A DNA stretch of 64,000 nt. Origin: Inonotus obliquus. Taxonomy: Eukaryota; Basidiomycota; Agaricomycetes; Hymenochaetales; Hymenochaetaceae. The notes under the pieces were generated by a model. The model did not search any database. It worked only from the letters and a program-made list of their open reading frames with translations, and was not told the origin of the DNA. Numbering within the stretch: the stretch's first letter is position 1; the number at the start of each line of letters is the position of its first letter. The position numbers and the translations under genes were made by a program. This document shows positions 34,550 to 47,329 of the stretch, in pieces. The stretch lies in assembly GCA_032164295.1 (NCBI GenBank), contig JAJHTX010000003.1, positions 1,550,001-1,614,000 on the forward strand, read 5' to 3'.

Positions 34550-36885
34550 TCATGAAGCAACTTTACGACCAGCCCTCCCTACCAGTCTAATCGGTACAGG
34601 CTCCACTGCCAGAGTCAGCTTCATCTGAGCTTGAATGACCCGATCGCGCGCCTGTTCCTTAGTTTCTCCAGGACGGAGAACAACTTCGACTTTGAAGTCG
34701 CGTAGAAGCATGGAGAGCCAGCAAATAGCCTCTGTCGTTGCAAATTTCCGCCCAATGCATGCTCGTGGACCTAAAAGTAGCAGGTGGATCCACAACATTG
34801 AATAGAATATAATCAGACGTAATGTATCAGTGAAGAGGGAACGCACCAATACTGAAGGCCGTGAAGGCATCAGGCATACCGGAAGATTCTTGCGCATACC
34901 AACGCGATGGTTTGTACGAATAAGGGTCGGGGTAGTGACGCGGATTGTATTCTATCACAAGGAATCAGAAATTTGGGTTCCCTAGGCACTTATTCTGCTA
35001 CTCACGGATGCCAACCATGTCGACGAACACTGTAGAGTCTTTCGGAATGAACAGCTCTTGGGTACCATCTTCGTCTGCGGATTTCGGAACTAACAGAGTC
35101 GTATCTCTCGCCGGCCTCCTGATCATGACTGAGCCGGAAGCTATAGAACTCAGGTACAGCTCCATTCAGACTATTTTAACGACTTCAGGTACGCACGTAT
35201 CAATCGAAGTGCCTCATAAAAAGCAGAGAGAACCTTGTAAAGAGATGGATAGTCTTCAAACGTCTAAATGATTATGTCAAAATTCTGCGTTTGAGTAATA
35301 ACGATGTGATACATACAGGGTCACGCTCGTTCCCTATTACGTTCATTATCTGCTCGTAGACTATGTCTTGTTCCTCTTGATGAATTCCGAGAAACGCAAG
35401 CGTCGCTGCCAGCGTATGCCCAGTCGTTTCTGGGCAATGCCGTGTGAGAGATGTCATGTTGAATGCAATACGTGCTTCTATCGCTCACCATGCCCCGCAA
35501 ATAGCAACACGAACACATTGCCGATCTATAGCTGCTGATAAGTGCTGCGGAATAAAGTAAAGTTTATATTCCCATACCAGTTCTTCGTCGTCCAAGGGAA
35601 GTTTCTCAGCTTCCGATTCGTTGGCCAACACGAGGCGCGAGAAAACATCGCTCCGCCGGCTTTCGAGCGTTCCATGTTCATTAATCTCCTGCCTTATCTC
35701 TTCTCTTCGAAGAGCAACTTGCGAGTACATGAATGTATCGAGTGTTCGAAAAGCGGTGTCAACGTGCTGATATCTGGAGAAACGTACTTAACGGACGTTA
35801 TAAGAGACGCAGGTGGATGCTTACTTCTTAATAGGAAGTTTCCAGAACCACTTTGGAGCGGAAGTCCGAGCAAGGTTATACTCCGTCACAAGTCGAAGCG
35901 CCTCCTGAAGGGACATGGAACCATTCGGACCGGTTGGTGGCTCATCCCATGAGAACGGTAAACCGAATCCACAGCTCGCGATGATAAGCAAAGCCAGCTT
36001 CGGCAATTGTCAGTCCTACGTGTCTCCGACATGCCCGAGACAAACCTTGAATGTGTATGTTTGAACCACAGGGACCTCAACCGTGTCACTTGCGAACCAC
36101 CCCTCTTTATCTACCATTTCCCTGTATACGCGAAGAGCCTCCTTCCAGACCAATTCATAACTGGCAAACCATTCAAGTAAAGATTATAGTCCATGATAGT
36201 CAGTTTGCTCACGTCTTGTTATTAAAAGCGGGTCCCATAATCCTCCGGTGCCGACGCCAAAGGTCGCCTCCTTCGGCACCTGCAAGATTCATACCAAACA
36301 ACCTATTAAATATAGAATCAGATGGAGTAACGACTAGACGTGATCCATGGAGCTCACAGAAGCGACCTGCTGTACTGCCTTGGCTTGAACCAAGGCGAGG
36401 TTGGACCACCTGCTACTATCTGCCGAGCAACATCCAAATTCGACGTCCAAATATTTGGCGAACCCCATATGAACGGTACGATAGAGATGGTGTCCCGCTC
36501 ATAGCGTTTGTACACTGAGAATTAAAGAACGACCACATGAGCCAAGTTCTATACTTGAATGGAAAACGAAAATAGCTCAACAGGTCAGCCGCTGGGACCA
36601 CTGGAAATTAAGCCCAGGATTCCACCAAGATTCGGGTGTCACCGCTCCAACGAAGGTGAAGGGTTCGAAGAGACATCTGAGTCCCGGTAGATAGCTTACA
36701 GCCTGAAGGGATTAAAATGCATGAATAAGAGTCAAAATGCTGTCTATAGCACAACGTACCTTCAATCCAGTCAGAACGATGTAAGTTCGGTAAAGAGCGA
36801 GACCCGCAAATAAGCCGAGGATAGATGTCTTCGCATCGAGCGGCCTTAAGAGACCCACGAAGTCGTCCAGCCGCAGAGATGACAT
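34550..36885 (-). CDS. cytochrome P450 monooxygenase
   Basis: A membrane-bound heme-thiolate oxygenase of unknown substrate, likely secondary metabolism or xenobiotic oxidation. About a dozen short exons. Junctions checked by frame include the N-terminus MSSLRLDDFVGLLRPLDAKT with a membrane helix (LGLFAGLALYRTYIVLTGL), then NPGLNFQWSQR and the C-helix block GDLWRRHRRIMGPAFNN. The I-helix AGHETTGHTLAATLAFLG is split by an intron after AGH. The K-helix ExxR is in FYEALRLIPSGSVM, the PERF-like block is NPRHYPDPYSYKPSRW, and the heme-binding loop is FSIGPRACIGRKFATTEA with the axial Cys. All catalytic motifs are intact. It lies between the inverted block and NLR copy 1, on the same strand as the NLR. 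Confidence 0.88.
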
Positions 36886-37099
36886 GGTGTCCTGTGGTTG
36901 AGCAAGGAGTCATATGCCACTTCCTTCATTGTCGTTCAGTGGGAATCTCAGTTTAGGCTATCGGACATAGGAGCGATCATGACGGCTCTTGAATATGGCA
37001 ACCCCGAGTTACCCGATCAATTCTTGGTCATCAGAGGGGGAGGACCTACGGCGAGTCTAAATTTCATGCTATATGATAGTATATCCAAGGTCCACAAAA
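36886..37099. other. intergenic spacer upstream of the P450 gene
   Basis: No gene seen. It should contain the P450 promoter, but no clear TATA was found. Confidence 0.4.
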
Positions 37100-37300
37100 C
37101 GGAAAATTCCTCCTTCTCAGAACCCTATCAATACTTTATCATATGAGCCCTGTGATCGGATGGATTACCCTCAAGGATGTTTGGTACATCTCCGGTGGTG
37201 CAAGACTTCTATCGTATACAGTGTAGCTATTCAACGAGCTAGTGATGCAGACTTGCAAAACCTTCGCAACTACTCAATATCTGTGCTATAGGAGACTTTT
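37100..37300 (-). pseudogene. relic of a class 3 lipase last exon
   Basis: On the minus strand this matches the last intron and exon of the intact lipase at 43720-43870. Shared phrases include GTTTTGCA, ACCACCGGAGATGTACCAAA, GAGGGTAATCCATCCGA and GTATTGAT, in order. The peptide-level match (TTGDVPNILEGNPSDH) is followed by degenerate sequence. No upstream lipase exons were seen. It lies just beyond the 3' end of NLR copy 1. Confidence 0.75.
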
Positions 37301-37719
37301 GCGTACGCTCGCCTCCTTACCAGATCAGTTTCCACGATGATTGAAGCACTACTGTACGTCTAATGCATTCATGTGTATTTCCTAGCTAACTCATGAGCTT
37401 CAACTATACCCAAGTCAGATAGAAGCAGCGAGAATTTAGAGTAGAGATATAGTCTTTGCCCCTTCAGTGAAAACATACTCATGGAACACGCAGGCTCCGA
37501 AGATGTGACAGCTGCACGTTTTGTTAGTAGTAAATATTTTCGTTGATACTATGGACTACATATCTTCGCTACTGTCGTGCGGCTTAATTGGTGTAAATAG
37601 GAGATATTGACTTCTCGAATCGAACCTCGCTGACGATAGAAATGATAAAACACAAGTTTGAAAGTAAGTGTACAAAGGCATTCGTAGAAGAAGAATCACG
37701 ACAAGGCTCTACCTGAGGC

Positions 37720-40700
37720 CTATAGTTCCACCTTCTGCCGCGTGAAGCACCTCGCCCATCGCTCACCAAGTGCCGCTCCGTCGAAATTGAGTCTTGTCGA
37801 GAACTCACAACTGAAAACGCAAGTACTTCGAGGTCGCCAAAGCGTTGCGCGAAGGTCAGGAGGAATCCACAAGACTAACTCACGTCGTCCATGTCCAGGT
37901 AGAATCCATCCTCCATCAAAGACCCAATCCGACAAGTCTTCGTTCCCATGCGGAGAGGCGACTGTGAGACTATCATTGCTCCCTTCCGGTGGCTGGAGCA
38001 GGTGCGATACATCCCACGTTCTAATCGTATTGTCGGCAGAACCTGAAACGAGCCGTGAACCATCAGGGGACAGGGCAAGAGACATGACGGTGCTCGTATG
38101 CCCTTCGAGAACTACGGTATTCGATCCGCTGTCCACGTTCCATATTCGTATCGTGGTGTCCGAAGATCCCGAAATGACATATTTCCCATCAGGCGAGAAA
38201 ATGACAAAAATGACATAAAAAGTATGTCCCACCAAAGGATCGCCGATCATCTGCCGACTCTGCACATCCCAAATAACTATAGTTCTGTCCAACGAGCCCG
38301 AAACGAACCGGGTGCCATCCGGAGAGAAGCACAGGGAGCGAGCCTCTCTCGTATGTCCCGTCAGAGGTTCGAATATGCATTCCCACGTTTCCGTGCTCCA
38401 GATTCTAATCGTCGTATCTTCCGAACCCGACACGAGCAGCTTGCCATCGGGAGAGAATGCTACTGAGGAGATAGTATCCGAATGACCATGGAGGGGACCA
38501 GCGATAAGCGCCCCAGACTTCAACTCCCACACCCTGATCGTGTTGTCGTAAGAGCCAGACGCAAGCTTCGAACCGTCTGGTGACAATGTGATGCACCGAA
38601 CTCCGTCGGTGTGCCCCTCCAGCGGATCGAAAATCGTCGCGCCATTCTTGGCATTCCAAGTCCTGATCGTTCCGTCATCCGAACCGGTGATGAGTTGCGA
38701 GCCGTCCAGCGAGTATGCGACACACCCAACCCAAGCACTGTGGCCCAGAAGAGGTCCCAAAACCACCTCCCCGTTCTCGGCATTCCAAACTATGATCGAA
38801 TTGTCCAGAGAACCAGACGCGATTCGACTTGCACCTGGGGAAAGCGCGACGGACGTAACAGTAGCTGTATGTCCTGAAAATGTTTCCGAATCGTCTGTTC
38901 TGGCAGTGGCATCCCAAATCCTCACCGTCTTGTCATCGGAACCCGAAGCAATGTAACTTCCGCAGAGTGACCAAGCGACAGAGCGCACTGTCCTCGAGTG
39001 CCCTTTGAAGGGACCGGAAGTGACGCGTCCAGTTTTGGCATCCCATATAATTATCGTGTTGTCACCAGATCCAGAGACGATGCGAGTACCACAAGGAGAG
39101 TAGGCGACAGACACGACATCCAACGAATGGCCAGACAAAGTAGAAATAACGCTCCCGGTTTCTACCTCCCAAATTTTTATTGTACTATCACGGGAACCGG
39201 AAATGACATGCTTGCCACCTGGAGCGAACGCAACGGACCAAACTAGATTAGAATGACCGTGTAAAGGCTCGTAAAGAGGTCGTCCACTTTCTACGTCCCA
39301 GATAACAATCGTCTTGTCATCCGAGCCTGATACCAACCGTGTGCCATCAGGAGAAAATGCAACGGAATAAACTACGCCATTATGTCCAATCAAGGGACCT
39401 GCAATGCGTTCTCCTTTCTCGGCATCCCAGAGAATGATTGTTTTGTCGGCAGATGCGGATGCAATCTTCGTCCCGTCAAGGGAAAATACGACAGACCAAA
39501 CGGTATCCTCATGGCCAAAAAGTGGGCCTAGAACCAGCTCGCCCGTTTCCGCATCCCATACTCTTATCGTGCGGTCCCACGAACCCGACACAATGCGCCT
39601 CCCATCTGGAGAGAAACGTACTGACATGACCCAACTGGAATGTCCCGTCAATGGAGCACAAATCTCTTCGCCACTAGCAAGGTCCCAGATTCTGATGCTG
39701 CCATCTCCAGAGGCCGAAGCAATGCGCCCCCCATCTGGTGAGAGGGCTACGGAGTAAACTTGGTCAGAATGCCCGTCGAACACCTTCAAGTGCATTGGCG
39801 GCCGTTTTACGCCCCGCCGCTCAACCTGTACCACTGCAGCAACTTGGTCGAGGTAATGCCGCGCAACTCGTGAATCATCTTTTGCGAGGGGGATCATGGA
39901 GACATAGATGTGTGGAGTGGATCGGGATATAGCTGGAGCATATGTGTTCGCAAGATTGCTGGCGTCCCGTAGGAATTCCGCCATGTCCGTGCTGTAAGTC
40001 TAGGCACTAGTCAGATACATGAATATAAACATGGTGGATAACCTACCTCGGACCACGTTGCAGCGCCCAGAAGCGCACGGCAGGCAGTTCGATAGAATGC
40101 CTTGACCAAGCTCAGCACCTCGAACCAGAACAGGAGACGGTGACGGGCAAAGTCAGCAAGGATTTCTTGCATCCCACGAAAATCAGGAACGTCGAGGAGA
40201 TGCTGCGCCCAGTAAAGGCATGCATATCCGAGGTGAGGTGGGATGCGCTCTTTGATACGATCTGCAAGTCCTGGAACGTCGTCGTTACGGGTGAAGGACG
40301 ACCCCAGTTCGCATATATTGAGATGCAGAAGACCCGACATGATAGAAAAGCATCGCTCAGTGATGAGGCACTTCGCTTCAGGAACATCAATGAGCCACGG
40401 CTCATCGGCACGTTTTGGCGACAAGAGGTAGTCCGAGAACGAGGTGTGAAACAGACTAACGGTTCCTCCTTCCGTGTATGCGATCAAACTACGAAGGTTT
40501 GACAAGACAATACGTGACGACTCGTGCAGCTTCCACCCAAGAATGTCATCAACCGTTATGATAGAAAGCGGAACCTTGCTAAAGAGAACAAGAGCAAGAA
40601 TCTTCCTAAAGCGGTCCTTCAACCTTTCATCCATCCAATTGATTCCCGAGTTTCGGAGCACCGATGCATAAAGGCCATCTAGTCCGGATCCAGAAAGCGA

Positions 40701-42921
40701 GCTCGAATCCTCGACCAGAAGGTTGAGCTGATAGAACGGGTCGCTGCTGTCTCTGACCATTTTCACTGCGGTAGAGGCCCATATGAATAGTCCGTTAGCC
40801 GCCTTTCCAAGGAGCTTGATCTTCTCCTCTAAAATCCAGTTCTCTGGGACCTCCACACCCTTGACGGCTTTATCCATTTCCATGGAAAGGTAGGTACGAA
40901 CATCATGTTGGCTTGATGGCGTTGTGCTATCCAGTTCAACCACATGCACAGTCTCTGGCGGCGAAGAAAGGAATTTGTCAATGTCCGGTTCTCGCCGACT
41001 GGTAATGAGTATGCGGATGAACTTGGGTAGTTTCGGAAAGTCTCGTCGAAAGAGATCCATCAGAACGCGCCGCGTTTGTAGCGTACCACATTCGTCGAGA
41101 GCGTCAAGGGCAATGGCTATGGGTCCTGACGCCAGATTCGAAGCAGCATCGAGTGGTCGTAGCAGGAGCTTCGTGAATTGCTCCGCCGGAGATGCCGTCA
41201 AAATGTCCTTGTCGTTTTCGATCTCAGAAAGAATACCCGATCCGATGGAGGGATCAAACAGCGCAAGCTTGTATGCGATCGTCCGGATGACAGAAGACGG
41301 CTCACTCTTTCCCCTCTCGAAGAATAGAAACGCACCGAGCCGGGACATGTCTCGTAGTTTGCTGGCCACTGTCGTGCTGACGGTGCTCTTCCCCGAGCCG
41401 GCAACGCCGTGCAGCCACAAGATGTTCTGCTCTGTATTTGAGAACACCCACTCAATTATCTGTTCCCTCACTCCTATGCGCGTCTCCGGTAAGCAAAGAG
41501 GACGATGGAAGGCTTCAAATGACGCTGGGACCAGGAGTTCGCGTAGCATTGATAAGCGCTGATTGTCCACTAAATACCATCGTCTCAGTCCAATCCATGA
41601 TAAGATGGCTGATGTACTCACAGACTTCGCCAATTCCTTGTAGCACCCGTGACGAAACAATGGCGGTGTGGAGAATTGTGCCAGATTCAATCTTATCCTT
41701 AAATTGGCTCAACGCAGCTTCAAACTCTTCGATCTTTGCCATGGCGCCGATGTCCAGCATCCGTCCTAGATCATATTAGCTATCGTTGGAATAGATTGAG
41801 GCACTGCTTACTAAAGAAGCCACGCCGTGCATACTGGCTTACGAACATGCAACACTCTGCGGTCTGCTTCAGAAGACCTTCAATCAACTGCTGTAGACTC
41901 TCCACCTTGACCCTAAGTGTATCCCTCTCGCTGACAAACGCGAAGGCGTCTTCCATGGATCGCACGAGGCACACGAGTTTCTCGTCCGTTTGGAACGTAT
42001 GATCAACCGCCTGCATATCACAAGGAACGGATGAGCTACCCGCAAGACGTCCTGAGCCCAGTTGCTAGTCACCTTGTACAAACTCGACAGTAGTGACCAC
42101 GCTACGGTCAAGAACGGGTGTATCTGTCGAGGTATTTAGCTTCAGATCTGCTCCGCGATGGAGTACACCAATGGACTCACTTCAGACACGGCATCTATGA
42201 CACCCTTCAGCGCACTCAACTTTGACAGCAGGTCCCCGATGGCAGAATAAAGCTCTCCCTGCTTGCCCATCTGAGCAACGCTATCGCCTGCTGACTGCGT
42301 AGTATCAGCAAGCCTTGCAGACCGCTCGAATCCGCGTTCCTGGACAGCCGCGATCGCTGTTCCGAGGCCACTTTTCACATTGGACACACTTTCAGATAGT
42401 TCGAGGTGCAGATAGAGAAGGCCCGTAGATATTAGCGCGTCCCCTGCTGATGAAAGGCTCAAGCAAGCTGAAGGGGTAAAGTAAGTATTGAGGACAAATC
42501 CAGGGTTCGTGTTACATTACTTTCTCCGTTGGCACATCTTGCTAGCAAGTCGGAAAGTTTTATGCTGGTAGAGCCGATGCTTGGATGGGATAGCCACGAA
42601 GACTTGTGCTTGACACTAATATCGAGTGTCGCAGACTCATCCAAGGAGAAACTGCCAAACTTGTGTAAGCCAAGCGAAAGAAAGGCTGCTATATACGTAC
42701 AATTTAAGATATTCATTCCACATTGGGGACGTACTGTCCTTGATGGCTTTGGTCTCCCTGGTATCACCATCAAGGCTTACTTCCACATATGGATCCGGAA
42801 CTTTGCTGTGGAGTCGATGGTTGAGCCGCAAGCCTTCAGCTCGTAGAACTGCAGCAAAAGTCAGTATTATACGAGGAGTGATGGAAGCACGCGCACTTTT
42901 CAGTGAATATGCGACCGCCAT
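37720..42921 (-). CDS. NLR-type STAND protein: C2 - helical - NACHT - 14 x WD40 (copy 1)
   Basis: Probably an intracellular non-self or stress sensor that oligomerises on NTP binding; the ligand is unknown. It starts at 42921 (MAVAYSLK, first intron after 25 nt). Next comes a C2 domain (LRAEGLRLNHRLHSKVPDPY, then KDSTSPMWNEYLKL and DESATLDISVKH), then a helical linker over three or more exons. The NACHT exon (41569-40047) has Walker A LHGVAGSGKSTVSTTV and Walker B IALDALDEC. A 47-nt GT-AG intron (40046-40000) leads into one WD40 exon (39999-37720). Fourteen GH...W(D) repeats suggest two 7-blade propellers. A conserved tail (GGWILPGHGRRELVLW) ends the protein. No stops or frameshifts were seen. 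It is divergently paired with copy 2. Confidence 0.88.
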
Positions 42922-42999
42922 GGCGTTCGGCGTTCAGGAGGAGGTGAGATCTCGTGACCTATGCCCTCCTTGTTCCCTTAAATACTTGTGGAGGTAATG

Positions 43000-43211
43000 T
43001 ATCCGAGAAGAGACTGTTGTAAAAGTTGAATTAGACCCGATGGATAGGTCATAGTATGATTGATTATGGAATCATCCGAGAGCAGAGGCTTTTTGCTGCG
43101 TTATCAATAAGTCTATTGGTCTGGAGATCTAGCCCGACGTAACATGGAAATGTGCAATTGATGGGTGGTCCTGCTGGAGATAAGCTGTTCCCCGTGAAAA
43201 CTGTCGAGGTC
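43000..43211. other. promoter-side flank of NLR copy 1
   Basis: No gene. The stretch just upstream of the start (about 42922-43050) is alignable with 51000-51136 upstream of NLR copy 2, including a TATTTAAGGGA motif (TACATAAGGGA in copy 2). The duplication therefore included the promoter. Confidence 0.5.
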
Positions 43212-43600
43212 CTAAAAGCAGGTCATTGTACAGAGAATGTTTAGCATGAAGCGGCAGAAGGGTGAACTAAGATGCATACCGAGAACGCAAGCCGGAATGT
43301 CCTTGCAGCGGCTCAGTGACAAGCCCACCATATCCCTATCCCTGACCGATTTACCACAAGCTTCAAATAGTCTGGCGACGGTAACACCATGCGCGTGCTT
43401 CAAGCGGAACCTAAACGAGCTTGCAGCTTGCTAGGCATCCAGATACGGTCGGTCATATCGCGCCAGCCAGTTGAGATGCGCCTTCCGTCCGGGGAGAATA
43501 TGGCCGACCAAGATGTCCCGAGGTGTCCCTCCATAGGATGACTGTCGATTGCTTTGATAGAGCCATTATGTAAACCAACATTCCTACCATACAAGTTTTT
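43212..43600 (-). pseudogene. WD40-repeat relic
   Basis: A minus-strand frame contains GHLGTSWSAIFSPDGRRIST followed by a decayed W(R)DMTDRIWM, which is one WD40 blade. In a shifted frame, VTEPLQGHSGL starts the next blade. No NACHT or C2 sequence is attached. It is a remnant of another NLR between the two intact copies. Confidence 0.65.
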
Positions 43601-43719
43601 AAATTTCGATCAAAGCTTATGTAATTAAAAAGATGTTATCTTGTTGATTTGTCAGCCTCGAGGTTACACTACTCCAGTCTCCCAACTCAAAAAGATAATA
43701 TAAATTTCTTTCTCTCTTC

Positions 43720-44906
43720 TCAGCACCCCATCAATACTCCGTCATATGGGCCTGTGTGGTCGGATGGAGTACCCTCAAAGATATTTGGCACATCCCCGGT
43801 CGTACAAAGGTTCGAAGTGTTGTCTTGTCCTATTACACGACTTAGTCATGTTGACTGCAAAACTTTTCAATACTCACCAGGACATGCATCCCACGCTCCA
43901 GAGTCTTGAATATGCACCTCACCACTTGGATGATGGAAACCAAGGAATCTCCCAGGAAGAATCGGAACAATGTCTTCCTTATTGTTTATGCGAGTTAGGC
44001 CCGTCCCTCCGCTGAGGCTTGTGACGTGCGCGTCCACGTAGTCCGCAAATGCTTGATTACCTACGCGAGGTGTACCGTAAACGATGGTCTTGATGGACGT
44101 CCCGGCGGGAAGATGCAACGGCAGGAAGACGCCATCGATAAGCGCGATGGCACCACCGAGTGAGTGCCCGACTACTGATACCGAGGCTCCAGGATGCGCG
44201 CTTAATGTTTGCTGGACGGCCGATAGTACATCATTTGCAGAACTGATGGACTCGTTGGTTTTTACCTCCAGTGAACAAGGAGATCACGTACTTGGCTTGT
44301 TGACGAGCAAATCCTTCATGCACTTCCACAGATGATGGCACACCAGGGAAGAGGCTCGAATCCAGGCTCTTCATGATAATGTCGATGTCACTTAGCTCAG
44401 AAACTCTATTTCAAAATTCATAAGTACCGCGTCAAACATGACTGCTATCACCTGGAAAGCTCACAATGAAGATGTGTTCGTTCCTTCATGGGCCACAATA
44501 ATCGTATTGATGGACGGGTCGAATCCGACGTACCCTGGTGACACCAGTAAGTCTCGGCTTTTCTTATAAGCTACAACAGAACATACAGAACTGAGTGTCA
44601 GTTCCATCCCCTCCAGCCGCAGTAGGTATGAATTCAGCATTCGCTTGACAGTTAGCTAATTCAATTGATGGGTCAGTTCACGCTTGACGGACGGCACGCT
44701 ACAGATAGCCCACCTCCACAAGTCCAAGTCCTAATCGTGCTGGGTTGACAATACACAGCGCTGGCATAAAGAGTAAACTTCTTAAAGCTAGCAATCTGAG
44801 AAGCCGACAAAGTTGTTATTGCCTGACGCCGTAGGTTAGCCAGAGGCGATGCATAAGCGACATGAAGGAAGAGAAGAGCGAAGGCAAAGGCAACGAAGCG
44901 ATTCAT
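43720..44906 (-). CDS. secreted class 3 lipase
   Basis: An extracellular triacylglycerol lipase or feruloyl-esterase-like hydrolase. Signal peptide MNRFVAFAFALLFLHVAYAS, then a mature start near LANLRRQAITTLSASQ. Several short introns. Downstream blocks are YCQPSTIRTWTCG, ANCQANAEFIPTAAGGDGTD, VGFDPSINTIIVAHEGTN, the nucleophile elbow SVVGHSLGGAIALIDG (Ser), the acid region YGTPRVGNQAFADYV, and the His region GRFLGFHHPSGEVHI. The last intron (GTGAGT...TAATAG) leads into QDNTSNLCTTGDVPNIFEG and the C-terminus GPYDGVLMGC. All catalytic blocks are intact. A second copy of only the last exon lies at 37100-37300. Confidence 0.85.
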
Positions 44907-46261
44907 GGCGAGACGTGCAGACCTGGACTCAGAAGCGGGGGGAGAAAGGCCTCTGAGAGAACGCAACGATGATGTACGTGTATTTATAACGTCTTTCTGT
45001 TTGCAGAACCGCCGACCGAAGCTGTTTCTTGCTATTCTGGATATAAATTGCAGCGTCAATCTTATGATGAACGATGAGAATATCACCAGAGAACAACGTT
45101 CCATTCCTAACGTCTTTTTTCAATAAGTTCTAATTTCGTCTCGCTTCTAGCAAGGCAATACGTGCCGAACCAACAAAGAGATGCCACCGGGTGCGATAGA
45201 TCTCGTCAATCCAGGGTGATGACCCGTCAATCATGCACGGAGCGGAAGTGATTTATGCTGTTTGGTCCGTCATAGAAGATCGGATACAAGGTGCGATATC
45301 AAGGGAATGCCCCTTCTAGTCAGATGCCGAATTCAATGCGGTGATAGAAAGTGCGAGATATATGTTACGAGAATAACAAGAGAAGCAAAAACATTAATTC
45401 ATCAGTAGAAAATACCCGGGGACTGTATGCACAACCAGTCGGATCCGTAAAAGCCGCAGCACGGACTTACCCACACTTGACAGACAAGCATGGCCTACCG
45501 TAACATATTCTCATAGGATCTCAAGAAAGCTCCAATCATCCACCTGGTGCAGAATATATTTCCGGAAGGCAAGTTAATTTGTATCTAAAAATTGAAGCTA
45601 GAATTCTCAACTGAAACACGTGCGATAATCGGCGACTTGATCGCAACGGTAGTACTAGTAGAACAAAGAGAAGGAAAAACACATGCACGTTTATGAAAAG
45701 ATGCATCAATACGAGGAACTAACAGCTCTCCTCCATATGGTGACTCTGAAAGCATAACCTTGCAACGGCGTTGCCAGGACACATGTATCCGTTTCTGCCC
45801 ATTCCGCAGTAGGAGCGTTTGACCGCTGCAATGATCTCTTTCTATCCGCGGAGACGTGAAAAACGTGACAGAGTGAATTCATCTGCCAGCCTCACCGTGC
45901 AACCATCGCACCGCGGCTTCCTATAAGGAACTTGAAGTTGGAAATATCGTAGGAGCCATAGTCGAACACCAAATCAATCCAACAACTATGTAACGACGAG
46001 CCGGACAACTCACCGACAGTTATCAATCACATCGATACGAAGAGGGGCAGGACGCCAGAAGGCGACTAGGTATTATTGGACCCTTCGGGAAATTTGACTC
46101 TGTCGTACCATGGCGAAGGAGGATAAAAGCTTGACGCCACAACGATCAGCGCTTGCCGGAACTTCCCGATCCAAAGGAAAAGGGATCCTGTTGTTTTATT
46201 TTTAGATTTGGTATGGTAAGAGAAGCGTTCATATTCAGAACCAGTGAACATAAGACGACGC
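44907..46261. other. intergenic region upstream of the lipase
   Basis: No gene supported. Short frames only, none with splice or domain evidence. Confidence 0.4.
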
Positions 46262-46485
46262 GGCGCGTTGGCGGAGATTTATCGGAGTTTCAAGTTTCGC
46301 CAGTTTGAGACCTCGAAATCCATACCTGCAGCGGTCACTGCCATGTTAATTGTTGAAATCTCATATTGTGGTTCAAACTGACTAAACGAAGGATTTCGGT
46401 GACACACCAGTCCCATTTACAACAGTCAGCCAGCTGGTCTTCGCGTCCACCCCAAGACACTGCTCTTGAGACAGCTCGAAAACCG

Positions 46486-46492
46486 TATAAAG
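46486..46492 (+). promoter_or_regulatory. TATA box of orphan gene copy 2
   Basis: TATAAAG 113-119 nt upstream of the ATG, at the equivalent position to 33783-33789 in the other copy. Confidence 0.55.
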
Positions 46493-46604
46493 TTCGACCG
46501 TCTGCGTCCAGAACTTCATCACTCCTTGATCTCTCCCCACTACCATCAGTAGTACCCAAAGCCCAAAAGCAATCCCCCACGCATTCACTAATCTTAGATC
46601 CAAT

Positions 46605-47272
46605 ATGTTCTCGGTCACCAAATCGACAACGACGACATATACGAGCGAGTCCCACGTCTTCCTGCCTCTCGAAGACGGGATTCCGCCATTTCCAATCAAG
46701 CGCGCCGCCATGTATGCGCCCCCGCAGTTCGCGATGCCTACGTACGGGTTTGACGATGAGAGGGAGTTGGCCGCCCCAATCGTTGCCAGATCTGGACTGA
46801 AGCTCGCAGCTGTCTCCGCTCGACTCACGAACGTCTTCCGTCGCCGACAACACGCCCCGACCCCGACTACAGTTACCGAGGGTAAGTTCGAGACGGCATG
46901 GTTCACAAGTCCTGACAACTGGCGACCTGGACTACTAACTCTCGAGCAGGCCGCGTCCCGCGAGGATATTGTACGAAGACCGGAAGGATACGAGCGGGTT
47001 TGAGGCTGATTGCGAAGGGAGGACGGGCTGTTTCTTGGAGGTGCTCTACTCCAGAACGTCTGTCCGACCGGAGCAGGCCTTTTCAAATTGTATGTTGTGC
47101 CACTCACATTCTCCCTGTGATTAGTTGCGCCGGACACCGAGGATCAGCAATCGGCCTGGTCTGGTGCAGCAACGCAAGCGGAGTAGGCAGAGGAGACTTG
47201 CCGGATAAGGACGACGCGGATGAATTGAAGTGGCAGCAGTTATTGAAGAAGCGAGTTGACAGAATGGCGTAG
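46605..47272 (+). CDS. orphan two-exon gene, copy 2 (full length)
   Basis: Function unknown. Exons 46605-46881 and 46950-47272, 199 aa. The intron has GTAAGT donor, CTAACT branch and GAGCAG acceptor, identical in placement to copy 1. Without splicing the first frame would end at 47003 with a 132-residue product; splicing joins it in frame to the second. The C-terminus absent from copy 1 is acidic then basic (DKDDADELKWQQLLKKRVDR), possibly helical. It differs from copy 1 by few substitutions (for example HVF for RVF, SGLK for PGLK). No domain, signal peptide or membrane segment recognised. Confidence 0.6.
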
Positions 47273-47329
47273 TAGTAGCTACTATAGCATTAGGTAGCGT
47301 AGTGCGTAGTAGTAGGCAGCAGTTGACTT

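Noticed and set aside
37742..39932. Several long plus-strand frames opposite the WD40 exon
   Set aside because: Antisense shadows of the periodic WD40 repeats; the same shadows occur opposite copy 2.
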